Positions 48,678 to 56,066 of a stretch of 64,000 bases of DNA are shown piece by piece. Origin of the DNA: JAEMQF01 sp963791595 (GTDB lineage Bacteria > Pseudomonadota > Gammaproteobacteria > Burkholderiales > Burkholderiaceae_C). Made by a program: the position numbers and the translations under genes. Numbering within the stretch: position 1 is the first letter of the stretch; every line of letters starts with the position of its first letter. The notes beneath the pieces are model-generated. The model had not been told where the DNA came from. It worked only from the letters and a program-made list of their open reading frames with translations, and searched no databases. Where the stretch lies: contig CAWBTF010000035.1 of assembly GCA_963791595.1 (NCBI GenBank), positions 141,965-205,964 on the forward strand. Direction: 5' to 3'.

Positions 48678-49667
48678 ATGAAGCTCGCCACCTACAAAGA
48701 CGGTTCTCGCGACGGCCAGCTGGTCGTCGTGTCCCGCGACCTCACCAGCGCACACTATGCCAGCGCAATCGCGACGCGCCTGCAACAAGTGCTCGACGAC
48801 TGGAATTTCCTTGCGCCGCAGCTCGAAGACTTGGCGCGCACGCTGAACCAAGGCAAAGCACGCCACGCATTCCCATTCGACCCGCGCCAGTGCATGGCGC
48901 CGTTGCCGCGCGCCTATCAGTGGGTCGACGGCTCGGCCTACCTGAACCACGTGGAACTGGTGCGCAAGGCGCGCGGCGCCAAGGTGCCGGAGTCCTTCTA
49001 CTCCGATCCGCTGATGTACCAGGGCGGCAGCGACGACTTCCTCGGCCCGCACGACGACATGACCTGCCCGAGCGAAGCCTACGGCATCGACTTCGAGTCG
49101 GAAGTGGCCGTGATCACCGGCGACGTGGCCATGCAGTGCAGCGCCGAATCCGCTATCGCGGGAGTGCGCCTGTTGATGCTGGTCAACGATGTGAGCCTGC
49201 GCAATTTGATCCCCGACGAACTCGCCAAGGGTTTCGGCTTCGTGCAAGGCAAACCGGCCACCGCGTTCGGCCCGGTAGCGGTGACGCCCGACGAACTGGG
49301 TTCCGCTTGGCGCGGCGGCCGGGTCCACCTGGACCTGGACAGCACCTGGAACGGCACACGCGTCGGCCACTGCCAGGCCGGCGAGGAAATGACATTTCAC
49401 TTCGGCGAGCTGATCGCCCATGTCTGCAAGACGCGCAACATGCGCGCCGGCAGCATCGTCGGCAGCGGCACGGTGAGCAACAAGGACTGGTCGCGCGGCT
49501 ACTCCTGCATTGCCGAGAAGCGCGCCATCGAGACCATCGAGACCGGCCAGCCGATCACCGAGTTCATGAAATTCGGCGACACGATTCGCATCGAGATGAA
49601 GGGCGATGACCAGCAGAGCGTATTTGGGGCCATCGAACAACGCGTCGTTCGCGCCTCGACTGCATGA
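48678..49667 (+). CDS. Fumarylacetoacetate hydrolase family protein
   Basis: A 329-residue cytoplasmic enzyme of the FAH superfamily. It has the N-terminal MKLATYKDGSRDGQLVVVSRDL segment and the metal-binding region GIDFESEVAVITGDV (Asp/Glu ligands), MLVNDVSLRNL, and GSIVGSGTVSNKDWSRGY. Members hydrolyse or isomerise aromatic-catabolism intermediates; which one is unclear as no pathway genes are near. Its stop overlaps the next gene by four bases. Confidence 0.9.
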   Translation: MKLATYKDGSRDGQLVVVSRDLTSAHYASAIATRLQQVLDDWNFLAPQLEDLARTLNQGKARHAFPFDPRQCMAPLPRAYQWVDGSAYLNHVELVRKARGAKVPESFYSDPLMYQGGSDDFLGPHDDMTCPSEAYGIDFESEVAVITGDVAMQCSAESAIAGVRLLMLVNDVSLRNLIPDELAKGFGFVQGKPATAFGPVAVTPDELGSAWRGGRVHLDLDSTWNGTRVGHCQAGEEMTFHFGELIAHVCKTRNMRAGSIVGSGTVSNKDWSRGYSCIAEKRAIETIETGQPITEFMKFGDTIRIEMKGDDQQSVFGAIEQRVVRASTA

Positions 49668-50149
49668 GCCATGAACTGCCGCGCAGTTTCAAAGTGGCCA
49701 CAGTGTGGCTGTTGGTGGGCGCATGTCTGTTCCTCGGCGTGCAGTGGTGGCAGTCGCGTCAGCAGGCGATGCGCTTTCAGGCGCATGGCGACGTGGTCGA
49801 GATTCGGCGCAGCGCCGACGGCCACTACCACTGGCCCGGGCGCATCAACGGCCGCGAGGTCGATTTTCTGGTCGACACCGGCGCCACCGGCACCGCCATC
49901 TCGGCGGCGCTGGCGCGCGAGCTGCGGCTCGAGTCACTCGGCGAAGTCAGGTCGAACACCGCCGGCGGCGTGGTGAGCGGCCAGATGGTGCGTGCCGACG
50001 TGGAACTGCAGGGCGGCGTCAGCGCTCGCGCCTTGCGCGTGGTCGCGCTGCCGCATCTGGGAGAACACCCCTTGCTTGGCATGGACGTGCTGTCGCGCCT
50101 GCGCTGGCAGCAAAACGATGGGCAACTGCGCGTCGAACTGCAACGTTGA
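49664..50149 (+). CDS. Retropepsin-like aspartic protease (TIGR02281 type)
   Basis: A 161-residue membrane-anchored protein. One N-terminal helix (VATVWLLVGACLFLGVQWW) is followed by a single aspartic protease lobe with FLVDTGATGTAIS (catalytic Asp-Thr-Gly) and the HPLLGMDVLSRLRW motif of the clan. It probably works as a dimer in the periplasm. It overlaps the FAH gene by four bases and may be cotranscribed; the substrate is unknown. Confidence 0.88.
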   Translation: MSHELPRSFKVATVWLLVGACLFLGVQWWQSRQQAMRFQAHGDVVEIRRSADGHYHWPGRINGREVDFLVDTGATGTAISAALARELRLESLGEVRSNTAGGVVSGQMVRADVELQGGVSARALRVVALPHLGEHPLLGMDVLSRLRWQQNDGQLRVELQR

Positions 50150-50228
50150 CGCGGACGACCGGCTGCCCGCCCCTGGGGCACTGAGCAGGCACAATGCCGG
50201 CCAGCCCGCCCATGAAGAAATCCATGCC

Positions 50229-50861
50229 ATGTCCGACCCCAGCCCGATCAACCGGCTCGCGCCCGGATTCGAATTCCTGCAAGACCTGGTAAAGAACGCC
50301 GGCGCGGCGCTGCCCAACATCGGGCAGTGGATCGCGCCGACGCTCAACCCTCAGGAAATCGCCAAGCGCATCGAAGAGTTGCGCACGGTTCAGTTCTGGC
50401 TCGAACAGAACGCGCGCATGATCGGCGCGACGATTCAGGCCCTCGAGGTGCAGCGCATGACGCTGTCGACGCTGCAATCGATGAATGTGCAGATGGACGA
50501 TCTGCGCGAGAGTCTGGCGATTCGCCCCAAGACACCTGCCGCAGGTGAGGCTGCCCCGAGCGGCGCCGCTGCGTCCGCACAAGAAGCCAGCGCCAGACCC
50601 GCCGAGCCCGCGAGCAGCCCGGCCGTCGATCCGACTCAATGGTGGGCCGCGCTGACCAAGCAGTTCACTGAGCTGGCCACAGCCGCCGTCACCGACAGCG
50701 CGAAGAACGCAACGATCGGCGCGGCCAAGACGCTGGCCGGCAACGTGCTTCAGCAGGGGCTCGACGCCGCGGGCAGCACCTTCAAGGCCACGGCCGGCGT
50801 ACCCGCCGCCGTGGCGCGCAAAGCGACAGCCCCGCGGCGCAAGCACAAACCGGGAGCCTGA
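50229..50861 (+). CDS. phaM: PhaM-type polyhydroxyalkanoate granule protein
   Basis: A 210-residue protein resembling PhaM, which in Ralstonia/Cupriavidus activates PHB synthase and links granules to the nucleoid. The N-terminal part (FEFLQDLVKNAG, NPQEIAKRIEELRTVQFWLEQN and ALEVQRMTLSTLQSM) is conserved; an Ala/Pro-rich middle is followed by a lysine/arginine tail (RKATAPRRKHKPGA) suited to DNA binding. No pha synthesis genes are in the window. The FIST gene starts 5 bp after its stop. Confidence 0.83.
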   Translation: MSDPSPINRLAPGFEFLQDLVKNAGAALPNIGQWIAPTLNPQEIAKRIEELRTVQFWLEQNARMIGATIQALEVQRMTLSTLQSMNVQMDDLRESLAIRPKTPAAGEAAPSGAAASAQEASARPAEPASSPAVDPTQWWAALTKQFTELATAAVTDSAKNATIGAAKTLAGNVLQQGLDAAGSTFKATAGVPAAVARKATAPRRKHKPGA

Positions 50862-50866
50862 AGCCG

Positions 50867-52111
50867 GTGAAGACTTTTCTTCATGCCCACGCGGCGCATG
50901 CCGACCCCGACAAGGCGCTCGCCGTGGCCGGCGCGCAGATCGAGGCCCAACGCCGCCTGCCCGGGCGCGCCACGCACCCGACGCTGGGCTGGCTCTACCT
51001 GACCGACCATTACGCCGCGCAGGCCGAGCAGCTGTTGCTGCAGGCGCAGCAGCGCTGGCCGGGCGTGAGCTGGGTCGGCGCGGTGGGGGTGGGCGTCGCC
51101 GCGAGCGGCCAAGAGCACTTCGACGAACCCGCGTTGTCGCTGATGCTCGCCGAACTGCCGGTCGATCGCTTCCATGTGTTCTCGGGCGCAAGGCCGCTGG
51201 CCGACTTTGCCGCCCACACGGCGCAGGTTCACGCCGACCCGAACACGGAAGACTTGGCGGAGTTGATCAAGGACATGAGCGGGCGCACGGCCACCGGCTA
51301 TCTGTTCGGCGGCCTGTCTTCGGCGCGCCAGCGCACGCTGCACATCGCCCAAGACGTGCTGCAAGGCGGCCTGTCGGGCGTAGCGTTCGACAGAAATGTG
51401 GCGCTGGTATCGCGCGTGACGCAAGGCTGCCAGCCGGTGGGCCCGTTGCGCCATGTGACGAGTTCCGACCGCAACGTGATCACCGAACTCGACGGCGAAC
51501 CGGCGCTGAACTGCCTGCTGCGCGACATGGCGATCGCCGAAAACACCGACGCGCGCGAGGCCCTGCCGCACCTGCGCCAGACGCTCGTCGGCCTGAGTGA
51601 CCGGCGCTCCACCGAGCCCGGCCAGCGCGGGCGCTTCTACACCGCGGCACGCCACGGCGCGTTCGGATCCGACACCCGCGTGCGCCACCTGATCGGGCTG
51701 GACCCGGCACGGCGCGGCGTAGCGATCGGTGAGAACGCCGAGCCGGGCCTGCAACTCACGTTCTGCACGCGCAACACCGAGGCGGCGCGGCGCGACCTGA
51801 TGCGCATCTGCGCCGAGATTCGCGACGAGATCGAAGCCGAGTCGCCGCTTTCGCCGGTTTCCCCGGGCACTGCCGCTTCCGCCGGCGCGGCCGCGGCTGC
51901 GATGCCTGACGCCACCCGCGGCATCGCGGGCGCCATTTACGTGAGCTGCAGCGGCCGAGGCGGCCCACATTTCGGCGCACCGTCGGCCGAACTCGCGGTG
52001 GTGCGCCGCGCGCTGGGCGACGTGCCGCTGGCCGGCTTTTTCGCGGCTGGCGAAATTGCACGCCACCACTTGTACGGCTACACCGGCGTGCTGACCGTGT
52101 TTCGTTCGTGA
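50867..52111 (+). CDS. FIST domain signal-sensing protein
   Basis: A 414-residue protein with a FIST N domain (HPTLGWLYLTDHYAAQ, GATATGY-like GRTATGYLFGGLSS) and a FIST C domain (GAIYVSCSGRGGPHFG, VPLAGFFAAGEIARHHLYGY). FIST domains are thought to bind small ligands such as amino acids; no kinase or cyclase output domain is fused here. It starts with GTG at 50867, five bases after phaM, and ends 7 bp before glcD, so it may belong to the glycolate operon transcript. Confidence 0.87.
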   Translation: MKTFLHAHAAHADPDKALAVAGAQIEAQRRLPGRATHPTLGWLYLTDHYAAQAEQLLLQAQQRWPGVSWVGAVGVGVAASGQEHFDEPALSLMLAELPVDRFHVFSGARPLADFAAHTAQVHADPNTEDLAELIKDMSGRTATGYLFGGLSSARQRTLHIAQDVLQGGLSGVAFDRNVALVSRVTQGCQPVGPLRHVTSSDRNVITELDGEPALNCLLRDMAIAENTDAREALPHLRQTLVGLSDRRSTEPGQRGRFYTAARHGAFGSDTRVRHLIGLDPARRGVAIGENAEPGLQLTFCTRNTEAARRDLMRICAEIRDEIEAESPLSPVSPGTAASAGAAAAAMPDATRGIAGAIYVSCSGRGGPHFGAPSAELAVVRRALGDVPLAGFFAAGEIARHHLYGYTGVLTVFRS

Positions 52112-52118
52112 GCGAGCG

Positions 52119-53624
52119 ATGACCCTCGGCGTCCCGGTCATCACCGCCGCGCAGTTTGCGGTGCGCGCGCAGCGCCAGTCCGAAGTGGTGGCGGCCTTGC
52201 GCGAATGGCTGCCCGAGCACGCGTTGCTCTGGCAGGCCGAAGACACCGCGCCCTACGAGTGCGATGGTCTGACGGCGTACCGCGAGCAGCCGCTCGTCGT
52301 GGCGCTGCCGGAGACTGAAGACCAGGTGGCCGCCGTGCTGCGCACCTGCCACCGGCTCAATGTGCCGGTGGTCGCGCGCGGCGCGGGCACCGGGCTTTCC
52401 GGCGGAGCGATGCCACATCGGATGGGCGTGACGCTGAGCCTGGCCAAGTTCAACCGCATCGTTCGCATCGATTCGCAGGCGCGAACCGCCATCGTGCAGT
52501 GCGGCGTGCGCAACCTGGCGATCAGCGAAGCGGCGGCGCCGTTCGGCTTGTATTACGCACCCGATCCGAGCAGCCAGATCGCCTGCACGATCGGCGGCAA
52601 CGTCGCCGAAAACTCGGGCGGCGTGCACTGCCTGAAGTACGGCCTGACGCTGCACAACGTGCAGCGAGTGCGCGGTTTCACTGCCGAGGGCGAGCCGGTC
52701 GAATTCGGCTCGGAGGCGCTCGAAGCGGCAGGTCTCGATCTGCTGACGCTGCTGGTGGGCAGCGAGGGCATGCTCGCGGTGACGCTGGAAGTGACGGTGA
52801 AGCTGATCCCGAAGCCGCCGCTGGCGCGCTGCATCATGGCCAGCTTCGACGACGTGCGCAAAGCCGGCGCGGCGGTCGCCAGCGTGATCGCCGCCGGCAT
52901 CATCCCGGCCGGGCTGGAGATGATGGACGGGCCGATGACCGCCGCGGTCGAGGACTATGTGCACGCCGGTTACGACCTGGGCGCGGCAGCGATCCTGCTG
53001 TGCGAAAGCGACGGCACGCCGGAAGAAGTGGAAGAGGAAGTGGCGCGCATGGAGCAGGTGCTGCGCGCGAGCGGCGCGACACGCATCGAAGTCAGCGCCG
53101 ATGAAGCGCAGCGCCTGCGCTTCTGGAGCGGGCGCAAGAACGCGTTTCCGGCGTCCGGGCGCATCAGCCCCGACTACATGTGCATGGATTCGACGATCCC
53201 GCGCAAGCGTCTGGCGGACATCCTGCTCGCGATTGCGCAGATGGAGCAGAAGTACGGTCTGCGCTGCGTCAACGTGTTTCACGCGGGCGACGGCAACCTG
53301 CACCCACTGATCTTGTACGACGCGAACGACGCCGACCAACTGCGCCGCTGCGAGCTGTTCGGTGCCGACATCCTCGAGACCAGCGTGCGCATGGGCGGCA
53401 CGGTGACGGGCGAGCACGGCGTCGGGGTGGAAAAGCTGTCGTCGATGTGCGTGCAGTTTTCGCCCGCCGAGCGCGAGCAGATGCTCGCCGTGAAGCGCGC
53501 CTTCGATTCGAAGGAGTTGCTCAACCCGGGCAAGGTGATTCCGAGCTTGTCGCGCTGCGCCGAGTACGGCAAGATGCATGTGCGGCGCGGCTTGTTGCCG
53601 TTCGCCGACATTCCGCGTTTCTGA
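52119..53624 (+). CDS. glcD: Glycolate oxidase subunit GlcD (FAD-linked)
   Basis: A 501-residue FAD-binding subunit oxidising glycolate (or D-lactate) to the keto acid. VVARGAGTGLSGGAMP is the PP-loop that holds FAD, with IGGNVAENSGGVHCLKYGLT and the C-terminal VFHAGDGNLHPLI and GGTVTGEHGVGVEK histidine motifs. First of the glcDEF set, which follows with short gaps. No glcG, glcB or GlcC regulator is nearby. Confidence 0.94.
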   Translation: MTLGVPVITAAQFAVRAQRQSEVVAALREWLPEHALLWQAEDTAPYECDGLTAYREQPLVVALPETEDQVAAVLRTCHRLNVPVVARGAGTGLSGGAMPHRMGVTLSLAKFNRIVRIDSQARTAIVQCGVRNLAISEAAAPFGLYYAPDPSSQIACTIGGNVAENSGGVHCLKYGLTLHNVQRVRGFTAEGEPVEFGSEALEAAGLDLLTLLVGSEGMLAVTLEVTVKLIPKPPLARCIMASFDDVRKAGAAVASVIAAGIIPAGLEMMDGPMTAAVEDYVHAGYDLGAAAILLCESDGTPEEVEEEVARMEQVLRASGATRIEVSADEAQRLRFWSGRKNAFPASGRISPDYMCMDSTIPRKRLADILLAIAQMEQKYGLRCVNVFHAGDGNLHPLILYDANDADQLRRCELFGADILETSVRMGGTVTGEHGVGVEKLSSMCVQFSPAEREQMLAVKRAFDSKELLNPGKVIPSLSRCAEYGKMHVRRGLLPFADIPRF

Positions 53625-53640
53625 CGGCTCCAGCGCGCGC

Positions 53641-54735
53641 ATGCTCGGCAATGACCCCGCACTGCAGGTGCTGATCGACCGTGTCGCGAGCGCGATCGCG
53701 GCCAACGTGCAGCTGCGCATCCGCGGCGGCGGCACGAAAGACTTTTACGGCGAGGAGTCGCAGGGCGAGATCCTCGACACGCGCGTGCTCGAAGGCATTT
53801 CGAGTTATGAGCCCAGCGAGCTCGTCGTCACCGCGCGCTGCGGCACGTCACTCGCGGAACTCGAAGCCACGCTCGCCGAGCAGGGTCAATGCCTGGCGTT
53901 CGAACCGCCGCACTTCGCGCCGGGAGGCACGGTCGGCGGCATGGTCGCGAGCGGCCTGGCCGGGCCGGCGCGAGCCAGCGCGGGCTCGGTGCGCGACCAC
54001 CTGCTCGGCGCGACGCTGCTCAATGGCCGCAATGAAGTTCTCAGCTTCGGCGGCCAGGTCATGAAGAACGTGGCCGGCTACGACGTCTCGCGCCTGCTTG
54101 CCGGCAGCTTGGGAATCCTCGGCGTGATCCTCGAGGTTTCGCTCAAGGTGGTTCCGATCGCACCCGCCAGCGCGACCTTGCGCTTTCAGATGCCACAGGC
54201 GCAGGCCTTGGCGCAGTTGAACCAATGGGCGGGCAAGGCCCTGCCCCTGAGCGCGAGTGCCTGGTGGGACGGCACGCTGGTGCTGCGCCTGAGCGGCGCG
54301 CGCGCCGCGGTGCATGCCGCGCAGTCGGCACTGGGGGGCGAACTCGTCCTGTCGGGGCTCGCAGATTCCTTCTGGAGCGGCTTGCGCCACCACGGCGATC
54401 CGTTCTTCGCGGCTGCGCTTGCCGAAGTGGACGCGGGCGGCGCGCTGTGGCGCCTGTCACTGCCGCAGACCGCGCCTCCCCTGCCGCTGGCAGGCGAACA
54501 GTTGATCGAATGGGGAGGCGCACAGCGCTGGCTGCGCAGCGCGATGCCGGCCAATGTGGTGCGCGATGCCGCGCAGCGCGCCGGCGGGCATGCGACGCTG
54601 TTTCGCGCGAGCCGCAAAGAGGGCGGCGCCTTCGCGCCGCTGCGCGCACCGCTCGACCGGATTCACCGCGAACTGAAAAAAGCCTTCGACCCGTCGGGCA
54701 TCTTCAACCCCGGCCGCCTCTACCCCGGGCTCTGA
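53641..54735 (+). CDS. glcE: Glycolate oxidase subunit GlcE
   Basis: A 364-residue second FAD-binding-fold subunit (LRIRGGGTKDFYG, GGTVGGMVASGLAGPARASAG, VMKNVAGYDVSRLLAGSLG, and FDPSGIFNPGRLYPGL at the end). It starts with ATG at 53641, 16 bp after glcD. GlcE is required for activity of the DEF complex at the inner membrane. Confidence 0.94.
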   Translation: MLGNDPALQVLIDRVASAIAANVQLRIRGGGTKDFYGEESQGEILDTRVLEGISSYEPSELVVTARCGTSLAELEATLAEQGQCLAFEPPHFAPGGTVGGMVASGLAGPARASAGSVRDHLLGATLLNGRNEVLSFGGQVMKNVAGYDVSRLLAGSLGILGVILEVSLKVVPIAPASATLRFQMPQAQALAQLNQWAGKALPLSASAWWDGTLVLRLSGARAAVHAAQSALGGELVLSGLADSFWSGLRHHGDPFFAAALAEVDAGGALWRLSLPQTAPPLPLAGEQLIEWGGAQRWLRSAMPANVVRDAAQRAGGHATLFRASRKEGGAFAPLRAPLDRIHRELKKAFDPSGIFNPGRLYPGL

Positions 54736-54742
54736 TCGAGAC

Positions 54743-55984
54743 ATGCAGACCCGACTCAGCCCTGAATTCCAGAACAGCGCGGACGGACGCGAGGCCGAGG
54801 CGATTCTGCGCAAGTGCGTGCACTGCGGTTTCTGCACCGCGACCTGCCCGACCTATCAGCTGCTGGGCGACGAGCTCGACGGGCCGCGCGGGCGCATCTA
54901 CCTGATCAAGCAGGTGCTCGAAGGCGGCCCGGTGACGCGCAAGACCCAGTTGCACCTGGACCGTTGCCTCACCTGCCGCAATTGCGAAACCACCTGCCCG
55001 TCGGGGGTGGAGTATGGGCGGCTGGTGGACATCGGCCGGCACATCGTCGAAGAGCGTGTCGAACGCCCAGCATCTGAAACGGCGCTGCGCTGGGCCTTGA
55101 GGGAGGGCCTCACTTCACCGCTGTTCCCGCCGGCGTTCCAACTTGGCCAATGGCTCAGACCCCTGCTGCCGGCGGCGTTGAAGAACAAGGTGCCGCCGCG
55201 CGCCGGCGCCAGCGCGCACCGCTGGCCGACGCGTGAGCATCCGCGCAAGGTGTTGTTGCTGCTCGGCTGCGTGCAGCCGGCGATGCTGCCCAACATCAAC
55301 AGCGCGACGGCCCGCGTGCTCGACGCCGCCGGCGTCCAGACCCTGGTGGCCGACGGTGCCGGCTGCTGCGGCGCGATTCGCAGCCACGGCGGCGACCGCG
55401 CGGGAGGCCTGGCCGACATGCGGCGCAACATCGACGCCTGGTGGCCGCAGGTCGACTCGGGTGCAGTGGAGGCGATCGTGATGAACGCGTCCGGCTGCGG
55501 CGTCACTGTCAAGGAATACGGTCACGCGCTGGCCGCCGATCCCGAGTACGCGCAGCGAGCGCAGCGCATTGCCGGATTGACGCGCGACTTGAGCGAGCTG
55601 CTGCCCGACATTGCACCCAGGCTGAAACCGCGGTTGCGAAGCAAGGCAGCGGGTCGGTTGACTCGGCTCGCTCTGCACCCGCCCTGCAGCCTGCAGCATG
55701 GCCAGCAACTGCGCGGCACGCTCGAAACCACGCTGACCGACCTGGGTTTCGAGGTGAAACTTGCCGCGGCCGAAACTCACCTGTGCTGCGGCTCGGCCGG
55801 CACCTATTCGATTCTTCAACCGGGCCTCGCGACGCAGCTGCGCGATCGCAAGCTCGGGCACCTGAACGGCGTTGAGCCGCAGGCGATCGTCTCGGCCAAC
55901 ATCGGCTGCATCCAGCACCTTCAAAGCGGTACGACGACCCCGGTGCGTCATTGGATCGAGGTGCTCGACGAAGCCTTGGCGTGA
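54743..55984 (+). CDS. glcF: Glycolate oxidase iron-sulfur subunit GlcF
   Basis: A 413-residue subunit with two 4Fe-4S ferredoxin motifs (CVHCGFCTATCP and CLTCRNCETTCP) and two CCG domains (DGAGCCGAIRSH, THLCCGSAGTYS), passing electrons from GlcDE to quinone. It starts seven bases after glcE. Converges on the exopolysaccharide-locus ATPase gene with an 82-bp gap. Confidence 0.95.
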   Translation: MQTRLSPEFQNSADGREAEAILRKCVHCGFCTATCPTYQLLGDELDGPRGRIYLIKQVLEGGPVTRKTQLHLDRCLTCRNCETTCPSGVEYGRLVDIGRHIVEERVERPASETALRWALREGLTSPLFPPAFQLGQWLRPLLPAALKNKVPPRAGASAHRWPTREHPRKVLLLLGCVQPAMLPNINSATARVLDAAGVQTLVADGAGCCGAIRSHGGDRAGGLADMRRNIDAWWPQVDSGAVEAIVMNASGCGVTVKEYGHALAADPEYAQRAQRIAGLTRDLSELLPDIAPRLKPRLRSKAAGRLTRLALHPPCSLQHGQQLRGTLETTLTDLGFEVKLAAAETHLCCGSAGTYSILQPGLATQLRDRKLGHLNGVEPQAIVSANIGCIQHLQSGTTTPVRHWIEVLDEALA

Positions 55985-56066
55985 GATCGCGCCGGGCGCT
56001 GCTGATTCACCCCGGACATCCGGGCGAGGCACGGCGGTAACGGGCGGCGCTTGCCCCTCGATCCGC

